NCBI RefSeq assembly: GCF_910592395.1
Contig: NC_088312.1
Span: 21,893,292 to 21,957,291, forward strand
Length of the DNA: 64,000 bases
Direction: 5' to 3'
Source of the DNA: Lineus longissimus
Lineage: Eukaryota > Nemertea > Pilidiophora > Heteronemertea > Lineidae
Position 1 is the first letter of the stretch, and every line of letters begins with the position of its first letter. The notes beneath the pieces are model-generated. The model saw only the letters and a program-made list of their open reading frames with translations, did no database searches and was not told the DNA's origin. Positions 1 to 10,641 of the stretch are shown here, piece by piece. The translations under genes and the position numbers were made by a program.

Positions 1-1690
1 AGCACCCCTCTCCCACAGGGACACGCAATAAATGTTGAAAAAAGATAAATTTTTATTTGTTTATTTGCGTATAATGATTTGGATTCATATGTATGGATAT
101 CCCTTGTAAATGTACAATTACAGAACCAATGAAAACGAGAGTGATGTTCACCTAAAGTTGATCTGAACAAAAAGTGTTAAAACGCAATGTGAAAATTATG
201 CAAGCTAAGTAAAAATGTATATATATACATGTACATGCATTAGCCAGCAGGGAAATTGTTTTGGCTTTAAAAAAACAAAATTTTGAATACTCTGGCACTA
301 CGATGACAGCCAGGAGACAGGAGTGATGATCACTTCTACTACTGTAAACTCCTGCAATTGATTTTGAGAGAGTGATGGACAACTCCTGTGGCCAACCTTG
401 CTTCAACTTGAATTGGCATTATATCACAACCATAAAATGGCACATCAATCGAGGGAGTGAACTGATCACTCCCGTACCACCAGACTGCCACTGGCACAAG
501 CAGAGCCCAGCAGGTTGAGGCGACTTGTAATCATTTCATACTCACTTCATCAATAGCACTGAGACTTGTGCCACTACCAGAGCCAGTGGCATTGTTCAGC
601 TGCTGGAAAGCAAGTGCCACATGTAGTGCAATGAAACAAGCCCAACAAAAAACAAACGATGCTGGCAAAATGGGTGGGATGCCTCAAAATATAACGAAAG
701 TATAAATGTGTGTTTGAATTTGATGTGAACCTATCTAAAAGAGCTCCCCCCCCCCAAACCCAATATATTTCAAACTTTTTTTTAGAAATGTTATTTCATT
801 TTCAATTTTGCCATCAATACCGGAAGCTAAATGAATTCGCATCGGTAGCCCTTCAATGCCTTATCAAGAGTAGTAATATTTCTAAAGTAACAAAAATTGG
901 ATCGCCAAAAATGGCATAGCATTCAAGGACAAAACATGCTGGGAGATGTCCAAGGCAATTCCGTTGTTGCTGACAAGTTTGATCTTGAGGGCTGTGCAAG
1001 AAGACCCCTCCCAGCCCATACCGTTATGTCTCTTGCAGCCCCTGCAACCCCTAGCCCAGTTGAAAACTGCTGTTTACATGTTGAAGGTTTCTACCATTGA
1101 AAATCATATGGAGGCAATGAATGCCCATGGCATCAACATAAAAAACTGTATTATTCTAGTGGTGTTAGAGCAGTGTTTTCCATCTAGCTCAGTATCACAG
1201 CCGCTGGACTGGCAGCAGTTAATACAACTTACATGCAGCATGTTTTATGTATTTCAGTTTTTCACACCAGGGATCAATTCAAATTCTGCAATGGCCCAAC
1301 TGGTTTTTATATTTAAGGCAGCGATCCACCAAGATTTGCATGATTTAGTCGAGAATAGCCTGCAGTCAAAATAACGCAAACAGTGATACCCGGCCCATTC
1401 GATTCAGGCCAGCAATTTTCTTGCTGGTATTTTAATGTTCTGTCTGTTTAGATGTAGGGCAAGCTGCAAATCTGTCTGCAGTTTGTATCTCTTCCTGGAC
1501 GGGTTTCAAAAAGTGAATACCTGTACCGACACCATTGAGAGATGGAAGTTGATCACAATAGAATCAAGCTACATGAAGCTAAATAATGATAACTCTTGCT
1601 TGTCAAGATGTGTGAAAAACTAGATTGTGCTATGTACATAGCTAATGTTATGCCAGGTCATGTTACAAATAGGCGCATTTGAGAATCGAT
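1..1690. other. Probable ARMC2 intron, no exon recognised
   Basis: This stretch lies downstream of the last ARMC2 exon seen on the minus strand, so it is most likely intron of that gene. I found no further ARMC2 exon in it on either strand. Open frames here (for example 946-1374 on the plus strand) resemble no family I know and lack splice or start context. The only local structure is an inverted pair of short GCCACTGGCACAAG-like sequences near 486-500 and 566-590. Confidence 0.5.
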
Positions 1691-1696
1691 ACTTAC

Positions 1697-2226
1697 ATGA
1701 TCAATTGGCGTTAGCCGTGTGCCAGAGACAGGCCTAGAGTCAGAGCCATCAAAATGTCGGGAGCCAAGGCTAAAAGGAAACAAGAATAAGAATGCTAAAC
1801 AAGACTGACAACATTTAGATAAACAAACCCTCCCCACCCCCTCGGAAGAAAATGAAATTCTGTATGCTGTACCCATTTTTCTCTCGCTTGTCAATTTTTT
1901 TGTAGGGATTCTGACACAGTGTATGATCAGGGAACTGACCTACATGTCTTGCTACAACATCCTCTGTAACATATTGCAACTGAATAACATGTCTTTAGGT
2001 TATCTCACCTGAAAGCACTTGGAGGTCGTGTCTCTGGATTCCTTGTACTTGTTGTCCCAAACAATGACCGGTTTTCATCTCTAGGCGTAAATGGACGGTT
2101 GGTTCTGAGAGATCGTAGAGAAGACCGGGCCTCACTGATGATTTTTGAGCTCGTAGCAAGGTTATCTGGCGCCTGGTAAAAAGGGCGATCAGTCTTGGGT
2201 TTTCTCGGCGGTGTGGGTTCCATCAT
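1697..2226 (-). CDS. ARMC2: Armadillo repeat-containing protein 2, first two coding exons (partial)
   Basis: ARMC2 is a ciliary and sperm-flagellar protein that helps carry radial-spoke components into the axoneme. Two coding exons are visible on the minus strand. Exon 1 is 2226 down to 2009 (start ATG at 2226, donor GTGAGA). Exon 2 is 1769 down to 1697 (acceptor TTTTAG, donor GTAAGT). Together they give 97 codons, ending in phase 0. The peptide carries the vertebrate N-terminal signature: an IISEAR block, then RPFTPRDENRSLFG, RPPSAF, and SDSRPVSGTRLTPID, closely matching human ARMC2 (IISEARNALRTVRTQRPFTP, SDSRPISGTRLSP) from memory. The armadillo repeats themselves are not in the window; the gene continues past the left edge. 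The match is in the disordered N-terminus, but is too long and ordered to be chance. Confidence 0.85.
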
Positions 2227-4602
2227 GACGAGTAGATCAAACTCAGTTTACAAAGCTAAGTCATGTTGTCGGCCGTGGTACCTGTGTAATAAGTTAATAA
2301 TATGATTTCTTATTTTGGAATGATATTTTCAGGGCTCCATTGACTGTTTCAACAAGACTAGAACTGATGGTCTGACCCAGTCCGAGCAGACTGAGCAGAC
2401 CAGGCATGCCACTATGACTATGCCACTATGACTATGCCACTATGACTATGCCACTGTCAGGTGCACTGATGGTGATCTGAACTGAATGTGAACAGGTTAA
2501 TTGGGTTAATTGGGTTTATTTTTTCTTGTCGGCTGCTTTGTCTTCGAATTCTGATAGAATCACATAAAATGAAAGCTACACAGTGTAGGCCTACGTCACT
2601 GACAAAGTTGACCGACAGACCACTGAAGTTTTGAAGTCGGTCACATAAACACACTGATAGCATCACAATCACATCATTAATTATGTCTTGAATCTTGAAT
2701 CTTGAATGGTACTGTGCCTGACCGCGTTTCGCGTATTGATGGCACAGGGGTAGGTAGATATTACTGGTGGCGCTGGCTAGCCGAGATACAGGTGGTATCG
2801 ATCTCGGCTTGGCTCACTTTGTTCCAGTCAACTTATGTAGGCCTATATTTATTCATTGATCATCAACTTCTAGCAACAAATTCGCGTGACTGAAAGGCGC
2901 AACTCAACGCTCCAGAGGACTTCGAATTAAACTAGGCCAAGGCCTACCAGAACCAGAACCAGAACCAGATGCAGTGCAAGAGCAGAGCCCGACACGACAT
3001 ACATTACATGTTCACAAAATGTACACTGTACATTCTACATGTCATGATGTACACGAAAATGCAAGTAAACAGGTTCTGAGGTTGAGGTTGATGAACACTA
3101 ACACTAACACTGCCAGATTTGACAACCTTCTGCATTTACAGCTATTAAACTAACCATATCATGCAGATCATATGAAATAATGGTTCTTCCTCCTCATCAA
3201 TTACTCCATTTGTTAATATCCTGCTTAATAACGGTTCGGAAACACCATTTTTGTGGTGACTTGAAGATAAATCGCGATCTGCCAGAACAAGAATTTGTTG
3301 CCAATGACGCTAACTGCGCATGGTCAGGGGGCTTACGGAAATTACCGAAAAGCGGGTGGTTCAAATTCGGAAAAATCCGTAAAGTGGGACGGCTCTCGGG
3401 CGATTTGACAGTATAAACTGAATGTTCGCTTCTCCGGCCGTTTGTGTGAAGCTAACAAAACTGTATGAGGGTCGAGACGACCAATGTAGCCTTTATACCA
3501 TCCGAGCCGCATCCGCGGAGGTGGTCCAGCAGTACTTATAATTTATGCACTAAAGCATTATTCTTCCAATGATCAGAAAGCACTCAGGGTGGTATATTAT
3601 GGACCCTTCATTATAAATACGGGTCCAGTTCGGTACAAAAGATCAGACAAAAACAGCTGAAACAGCTCCCAGCCGATTTTACAGTATTCACCAACCAGAG
3701 GCCATCACCGAGAGCCCGGACCTGGAGAAGCTTGGGTGGGCAAATGAGATTATTTTTAGTATCGGAATATTTGGTGATATGAAATTACAAACGAAGTAAA
3801 CAGAAGTCTAATAATAAAAGTTTATTTGTCTTTTCCTACAATATATCATTAACATTTCCCCAACCAGGATACTGAGTCAATCAGGTCTGCAAACTCGCCC
3901 CAGCGCCGAAATTTAAAAGTTTCAGACGAAATCAGCGCCTCTAGTGTCAAGATTGTCAGGTCTACAAGTGTGGTATAAGATTATTGCATTCAGTGGAAAA
4001 TAGAAAATAGAAATAGTAGGCCCTATATATTGGCTCCGAGGTTGGCTGGTAGTATGAAGTGCCCACCAACTGTTATGACGTTTGTCTGTAGAATGCCTAG
4101 TATTGCAACTCTCCATATAAGCATTACACGTCTCCTGGGATTCTTCACACATGTTTTGGTTCACACGTGTCACGCTCGTTCACACTGTTCTGGACTGTCC
4201 GAAGTGCAGGCGGCTCTATCACTTTCAGGCCTCCCGGCCATTTAGAGTCGTTTTGAGAATTATTAGGTTCATGCACTCACTACCGTGAGACGTGAGACGT
4301 GACACGTGAAATGTGACAAGGTGACTTCTATAAAGCTTTAGCTCTAGTGTTACATGACCGCGGGTTACTTGAAATCTGGGTAGATATTGTAACAAAATCG
4401 AAATTAATCTCGTATATTAAAAGTCATCGTATTAACGTCGCATCCAGGATGTGACTTTGTCCTCGAAAAAGCGATGTACAGAATAACCCAAAAGACCGGA
4501 GTCATAAGGCGAGGATAGGGAACAACTCACAGAGCGCGTTTTCTAGAGTCAAGTATCTGGCTATCAAGAGTTTCCAGTCACATTTACACGTTCAGAACAG
4601 AA
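2227..4602. other. Intergenic region, ARMC2 upstream side
   Basis: No gene recognised. It holds simple tandem repeats: a 14-bp unit (GCCACTATGACTAT) about 3.5 times at 2406-2456, a CCAGAA hexamer run near 2948-2970, and a degenerate GTGAGAC-type run near 4284-4325 that includes a CACGTG E-box. A segment at 3893-3960 recurs at 6238-6310 (dispersed repeat). The ARMC2 promoter should lie just above 2226, but I cannot identify core elements. Confidence 0.5.
3893..3960 (+). repeat. Dispersed repeat, copy 1
   Basis: This segment contains ACTCGCCC, then GCCGAAATTTAAAA, then AATCAGCGCCTCTAGT followed by GTCAAGATT. The same ordered blocks occur at 6238-6310 with small differences. It is therefore a dispersed repeat of unknown class. 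No terminal repeats or coding capacity are visible. Confidence 0.6.
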
Positions 4603-4866
4603 TTACTCTTGCATCAAGCGTTCAAGCTCTTCGGCGTGCGATTCGCGCATCTTTTTCAGGACCATTTTCTTGTTGTTGTCCATTTCGTATAGCTCTTGCC
4701 AGTTTCCCGGTTCCGCATCGGACTGCTTGTTCATTTCTGCTTGCAAAGATTCCCTTTTCGCCTCATATTCCATGTTCAATTCTTCCCATTTCTGGGCAAT
4801 TTTGACGTTTTTGGCCTCGCCACCGTCTACTTTCGGTGGTCCAGATTCATACTTGTATTCAGTCAT
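4603..4866 (-). CDS. Small charged coiled-coil protein, unrecognised
   Basis: A single coding exon of 87 codons plus stop, starting at ATG 4866 (MTEYKYESGPPKVDGGEAKN) and ending with TAA at 4605-4603. Three bases upstream of the ATG a polypyrimidine tract ending in CAG (plus 4871-4873) looks like a splice acceptor, so a non-coding 5' exon probably lies upstream. The product is very hydrophilic, without signal peptide or membrane segment. After a short Pro/Gly-rich N-terminus it is predicted mostly helical, with Glu/Lys heptad-like spacing (IAQKWEELNMEYEAKRESLQ and KKMRESHAEELERLMQE). I do not recognise the family. Codon usage and the amino-acid pattern look like a real gene, but no homology supports it. 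Confidence 0.55.
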   Translation of the reverse strand: MTEYKYESGPPKVDGGEAKNVKIAQKWEELNMEYEAKRESLQAEMNKQSDAEPGNWQELYEMDNNKKMVLKKMRESHAEELERLMQE

Positions 4867-6047
4867 ATTTCTGAAGAAAAAGACAGAGAGATATAATATT
4901 ATTTGTTCTTGATAAAAGGGACCTCTCATAGCTACCCAAGTACTAGTTGAAAGATTCAGGATGTATAACTGCAGTAGTGGATTGGTGAAGGACGATCAGG
5001 ATGACGCGTCGACCAACAACCTACTCGCGAAAGGAGAAGCTATAGGCCTACCTGAAATATGTGGTCCTTGATATCGTATACTCACTTGCTTTGAGACCCT
5101 GGGGAAGAGAACCAGACTAACCGCATACGGACTGCACTGACCGAGCCAGAACAAACCAGGTGTGACATTTGGCCTGCAGTCATCGATTATGTTATCTATT
5201 TTTTGCATGCACTTGTTGTTAGTACTGTGTGGCAATAAAAACACTAACCTTCTTGATAAGTCCCTCGGTTTTTTTATAGTGATTTATTCAAATGTTGATG
5301 AGTCATCACAACAGCTAGAATTTGATGGGCGGATTTTAGTGCGTCACAATGTCTAATGTCCAATTGCGTCACTGGTTTTCATACAAAAAAAAAAGTTATT
5401 GAGAATCAAAAGTAGGACATGTTTTTCTTGACACGTAGTGTAGATATCAATATCGCTCGTCGACCCATTAACCTACCCCGACTGACCACAATGTATCGCC
5501 ACAGACCGTCTGTCACAGCTTATCCCACTAAAGCATCCTAAACTTCAGGCCAACACTCGGCACACATTCCAGAGTCTTATGCGAGGGTAGGAACATACGA
5601 CTGATTCTGGTATTCGAGGATGATCCCCGACCCCCCCCCCCCCCGCCCCATCCAAATTTGTCGACCTCCTGCATGGGTCTACTATTATATTTGTACCTAC
5701 CTTGTGTGAGAATATGGGATTTGGTCACTGGCGGCAGCTTTTGCCAACAATATGATAGTCCCTCAGAAATAAAATCACGAACATGTGTATACCTTGCTGA
5801 TGGTATACTGGTATACCCAGAGCGACCACCCATAGCATAGGAGTCGATGATTACACATTTTGCATAATAATATAATGTCAGGTTGGCCAATTACCTATCA
5901 CTCATTCACTGCTGGGCTCATGGTGAACAGTACTGACCAGGAGGCGTCTTTGGAAGGGGACCCGTATTCGCCATTGCTTGGGGATGAAAGTTAATGGCCC
6001 TTGTGTTCAGTTGGGTTGATCCTGACGTAATCAGGTGGTTTAAATAT

Positions 6048-6104
6048 ACTCCGCCTCTCGTTATTTCCTTAGAGGAAGATATTTCAAACGAGGTAGGAGT
6101 ATAT
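6048..6104. repeat. Short foldback element
   Basis: Inverted arms read AATATACTCC-CCTCTCGTT on the left and AACGAGGTAGGAGTATATT on the right, separated by about 18 bases. A related half-element lies at 24738-24775 (ATATACTCCTCCTCTCG followed by ACGAGGTAGG), also followed by a CTCAGGATG-type sequence, as is a stretch near 28690. It looks like a small non-autonomous repeat family; the class is not determined. Confidence 0.5.
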
Positions 6105-6237
6105 TAAAGACCTGATCTCAGATGACTCATGACCGGGTGTTCCGCATCCTGAGGAAATCAGAGGTTTGATGATCGCTTCTGTGTGCAGGGCCGGAGAAGC
6201 GAACATTAACCCCTGATCTCAGGATGTTCCGCTGCAC

Positions 6238-6310
6238 CAAACTCGCCCGGTGCCGAAATTTAAAAATTCGTTGCGAGGAACGAATCAGCGCCTCTAGTAT
6301 CAAGATTACC
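6238..6310 (+). repeat. Dispersed repeat, copy 2
   Basis: Second copy of the segment at 3893-3960, sharing the blocks ACTCGCCC, GCCGAAATTTAAAA and AATCAGCGCCTCTAGTATCAAGATT, with about 10 extra bases in the middle (GTTGCGAGGA). Confidence 0.6.
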
Positions 6311-6780
6311 GGCTCCCCGTTCTCCAGCGTTCCGGAACAGTCGAACACGTTCCCGAGTCTCGAACGGGTTAGTGCTGTTGTCATAGCTACCCCACCGAAA
6401 CCACGGGAAAACCCGGCCGATGTAACAGTAACAAATGCCTGGAGAAAGTGTCCGGCCCTATTGTATTCTGCAATATGGTTCTATAGAGACCCTGACCGTC
6501 AATAGCTTGGAGATTGAAGCGCATAATAGAATCCTTTGTTTCCCGGGCATTCTATCCTGGGACATTTTAAACTTACACACCGGCAAGTTATTTTCGTCAA
6601 CAAACAGCGCGATAAGACGAGGTAGGTGGGATTTGGGAACAGGAACGGTTCCCGAACGCGTTCTCGCGTGTTCGACTCCTTCGAGAACACCGTTCTTGGT
6701 TCGAGAACGTGGAGTCGAATACACCCACGGAGAGCACTGCCCCACAGCGCCCTCTTTACTCAGTGGGAGATACTGAAAAC

Positions 6781-7874
6781 ATGGCGGAGATTAGCCAAGC
6801 CACTCGTTATGCGTCGATGGTTATGGGCGCAATATTCCTTCTTTCGGGGACTGTCAAGTTGATAAATATCAACAATGATGTCTACACGTTTATGGTCAGT
6901 CTTCTGAATCTTCCTTTTAGCGTGATCTCCCCTTGTTACCGAGATAACTACCTCTGTTTGGGAGATGTTGGAATCTATGGGATGCCAATTACGACAAAAT
7001 TGCAGGGCGCTGCAGTACACAGCTCAACAGTCCTGCACAACAGGGGCTTCACATACTCAATCATAACGATGACGCAAAGGAGCATGGCGTGTGTGCCTTG
7101 CTTGCAGAGTTGTGCACCTTGCTTGCAGAGTTGTGTGCCTTGCTTGTAGAGTTGTGCTTCCTCTCCCCCCTCTCCCCCTCCCCAGGCCCCACCCCCCATC
7201 TTTGAATCTGCCTTCCACTTCTTCCTGGCTGAAGTGTAATAAATCTCTAATTCCTGCTTTCAGAGTGCTGAATTCAAGAAGTTTGCCTCCGTCTTCCCTT
7301 TCCGGCCGATGGGAATAAAGCCATCCCCCTCAGTATTCAAGACAGCTGTTGGTATCGCAGAAGTAATACCTGCTTTGATACTGATTTTTGGATCAACTCG
7401 TTTAAAGAAATACGCCATCTTTGTTTTGATCATCATCATGGTTGGAGCAATGCAGACCTTATTTTGTCTGAAAGAATTTACCCAGGTTAGTCAATAAGAA
7501 AGGATGTGTAGTATTTTTAATCTTGCCTGCATGTTGAATAGTCACTTAAACAAATAATTGGCTCCAAAGAGGTGGCAACCTCTAGCAGTGAAGGTGTCGA
7601 ACTTAATCTGATCATCGTCAAAATCTGACATCATTTAAATGAGACATAGAAAGGATGGTTCCATATGACGCATCTGAGGCCCTTGGCCATTTGTTGTCCA
7701 GCTGTTGTGCCACTCAACAAGTGACAAGGGACAAGAAGAACACTATGTTACCAATGTATACAGTATAATGTCCTCCCTTCTCTTCAGGTATTGGTGCCAT
7801 TTTCCCACCTTCTCATCCTCATCTGGATCCTGTTCTCCTACAATCATGATCTCAAAGGCACCAAGCAGGACTAG
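6781..7874 (+). CDS. TMEM35B: TMEM35B-like four-helix membrane protein
   Basis: Three exons: 6781-6894 (donor GTCAGT), 7264-7485 (acceptor TTTCAG, donor GTTAGT), 7788-7874 (acceptor TTCAG). All are in phase 0 and give 140 residues with a TAG stop. The start ATG has a good context (AACATGG). The protein has four hydrophobic segments. It matches the DoxX-like TMEM35 family: MGAIFLLSGTVKL in helix 1, then FASVFPFRPMGIKPSPSVFK, AVGIAEV in helix 2, and IMVGAMQTLFCLKE in helix 3. These resemble human TMEM35B (FAEVFPLKVFGYQPDP, LLMMGAIFTLAALKE) more than TMEM35A/NACHO, the nicotinic receptor chaperone. Function of the B form is poorly defined; membrane localisation is an inference from the helices. 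An in-frame ATG at 6709 exists upstream, but the family N-terminus favours 6781. Confidence 0.85.
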
Positions 7875-8513
7875 ACATCAACTGGAGACAGATCATCAAG
7901 TCAACTTTCCATGAACATTCGAATTATATCACAAGTGAACTTCTCTTTCAAAGACACTCCTTCAGAGTTCAACAAATACTGTCCTTTATAAGGATTTTAC
8001 ACGTGGAGCCTACTGATAACATCATGACCATTTGTTTTTAGCAGTGGGTTGAGTGTCCTGGCCCTTTCTGTGTACAGAATTATTTACATTGTGTATTTAC
8101 AAAACTGCTATGTACAGAATTGCGTGCAATCAGTACTGTATTATGTCAATAAGTTCAATGAAGTGCATATTTCGTAAGGGGTCGTACTTTAAGTAAGTAA
8201 ATTTTCAGGATCCCTCTTTCCTCTATACGCAAAATATCTTTCAAAATGTACAGCGTGCACAAGTGACCCACTGATTTCTTGCTCTCTGCTTCACCCTCAG
8301 ATGTGTCGCACTTTAAGAATGACCTCTTTATCAAAAATCTGTCAGACATTTGGGGGAGTTGCCAGTTTAAACTGGTGCAGTATTAAGTAACGTCACATTG
8401 GGTGACTTTGAACCCCTCCCCCAGGAAGACTTTTTGTGATGAGAAACATGTAGCCTACTGTTCAAAGTTAGCCCATTGTTCAAAGTGAGTTCTTTTACGT
8501 TGTGGGTGTGACT

Positions 8514-8552
8514 AATCTCCAGTTTTATCATATTATGATAAAACTGGAGATT
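8514..8552. repeat. Perfect 19-bp-arm palindrome
   Basis: Arms AATCTCCAGTTTTATCATA and its exact reverse complement are separated by a single T. It would form a nearly loop-less hairpin. No open frame or known element explains it. Confidence 0.8.
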
Positions 8553-8780
8553 TTTCGGAGCAGTCAACTCCAGAGCCAAGGTGAGGCAACATGGCATCGA
8601 TAGGATGTGCTCTTACTAGGCACCACTGAGTCCGTAGCTTTCTTGATGTCATATCTGAAGCTGACCCCATATATAAGTTGGCCACCCGCTGCCCCACAAC
8701 AGCTCCTCCACCAGAGGCCCTGATCAGGAAAGAGACGAAATGGTTGTGGTATTGACAACTTCGTGACATTTCTGCAATAT

Positions 8781-10255
8781 GTGTACATGTATGTAATAGT
8801 ATCATATTTTTGTATGTACGGAGTTGTTGTTTTGTGACATGTAATTTTGACAGTTGTTATATCCAATTTCTGATAAAAGGATCTTTTATGTTTAAATTTT
8901 GCATTGTCGAGGCTTTCTCTGCATGACTGTGAAGATGGTGGTTTGAGTTAATATACCCCGGCCAACATCAGGATATTTGGATAAGCAATATTTGTATTGA
9001 CTTGAAAGATTGAAGGCAAAAGTTGTCACAACCAGGATGAAGACAATAATAGTCACAACCATGTTGAAGACAATAATAGCCACAACCAGGTTGAAGACAC
9101 TATTCACAACCAGGGTCAAAGGCACTTGTAACAACCGGGTTGAAGACATAGTCACAATCAGGTTGAAGACTATAATACATGTAGTTCCAACCTAACGATC
9201 CTAGTCACAACCATGTGCCCGTCTGTCTTTATGGCATGGTCACTGCATATGTGAAGCCCAAGGCTGGTCATACTGACAAGTAATAACCTAGCCATGCCGA
9301 AGAAAAGACATCCCCTAGCCATACGTATTAAAGACAGGACATACCATGGCTGTACAAAAAGACGGGGCATGCCCTGGCCATACTGAAGACAAAATACTCC
9401 CTGGGCATATCGAAAATAAGACACGTCCTGGCCATACTTATACTGAAGACAAGACATACCCTGGGCCCGCTAAAGTCATTGGCTATCCTGGCATCCTGGC
9501 TATACTGAAGTCAAGTTTGAGCTAGCCATACACAGGATATGTGTAAATGTATGTAATAGTATCATATTTTTGTATGTACGGAGTTGTTGTTTTGTGAAAT
9601 GTAATTTTGACAGTTGTTATATCCAATTTCTGATAAAAGGATCTTTTATGTTTAAATTTTGCATTGTCGAGGTTTTCCCTGCATGACTGTGAAGATGGTG
9701 GTTTGAGTTAATAACCCCGGCCAACATCAGGATATTTGGAATAGCAATATTTGTATTGACTTGAAAGATTGAAGGCAAAAGTTGTCACAACCAGGTTGGA
9801 GACAATAATAGTCACAACCATGTTGAAGACGCTATTCACAACCCAGGTCAAAGGCACTAGTAACAATTGGGTTGAAGACATAGTCACAACCAGGTTGAAG
9901 ACAATAATAGTTTCAACCGACCCTAGTCACAACCATGTGCACGTCTGTCTTTATGGCATGGTCACTGCATATGTGAAGCCCAAGGCTGGTCATACTGACA
10001 AGTAATAACCTAGCCATACCGAAGAAAAGACATCCCCTAGCCATACATATTAAAGACAGGACATACCATGGCTATACAAAAGACGGGGCATGCCCTGGCC
10101 ATACTGAAGACAAAATACTCCCTGGGCATATCGAAAATAAGACACATCCTGGCCATACTTATACTGAAGACAAGACATACCCTGGTCCCGCTAAAGTCAC
10201 TGCCAATCATCCTGGCTATACTGAAGTCAAGTTTGAGCTAGTCGTACACCTGCCA
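8781..10255 (+). repeat. Two-copy tandem duplication, about 760 bp per unit
   Basis: Unit 1 is about 8781-9540 and unit 2 about 9541-10255, offset 760 bases (the same ATGTAATAGTATCATATTTT starts at 8791 and at 9551). Inside each unit is a degenerate minisatellite of about 27 bp built on GTCACAACCAGGTTGAAGAC, followed by a second degenerate series built on CCATACTGAAGACA. Unit 2 has lost some minisatellite copies, so the copies have diverged by slippage as well as by point changes. Confidence 0.85.
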
Positions 10256-10641
10256 TACTCCTGGAACCAGCGCCAGGCTTTAGGAATTAACCTGATTCTT
10301 TAGTATATTTGTACCTGTCCCTAAAGTTTGAGCTTCAGCATAAACATAATGATGCCGTTGCGTAGGGAGTCTTTCACACAGCTGTAACGACATGAGACAT
10401 TTTCTTTTCCCTGGTCATGCAACTGCATGAAACAAGCATGAAAAGAGATCGACCGTTTTGAGGCTGATTTTGTTTGTTTGCGTATGAAATAATGTAATCT
10501 AAGTTACGCAATCACGAATCAGTAACGGACGAAGGTTTAGAGGTGTGATATCGCTTTAAAGATACGAACATTTTGCCTGATATCAAATTCGATGATATGA
10601 AAAGGAGTCCAGGTGGTGTTTTCATTCACGGCACAATCAAA

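Larger units (their letters stand above)
4930..6780. other. Intergenic region with dispersed repeats
   Basis: No gene recognised. It holds a 14-C homopolymer at 5631-5644, a foldback segment at 6048-6104, the second copy of a dispersed repeat at 6238-6310, and the promoter and 5' leader of the TMEM35B-like gene immediately before 6781. Confidence 0.5.
7875..10641. other. Intergenic region between TMEM35B-like and EGF genes
   Basis: Holds the 3' untranslated region of the TMEM35B-like gene, a perfect palindrome at 8514-8552, and a 760-bp tandem duplication (8781-10255). I see no other gene. Short open frames in the duplication (such as 9010-9195 and 9769-10005) simply translate a Thr/Lys-rich minisatellite. 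Confidence 0.6.

Noticed and set aside
946-1374. 142-codon plus-strand frame
   Set aside because: Composition and lack of similarity look like chance. It is in the probable ARMC2 intron.
5528-5890. 120-codon minus-strand frame with a glycine run
   Set aside because: The glycines come from a poly-C tract; no recognisable domain.
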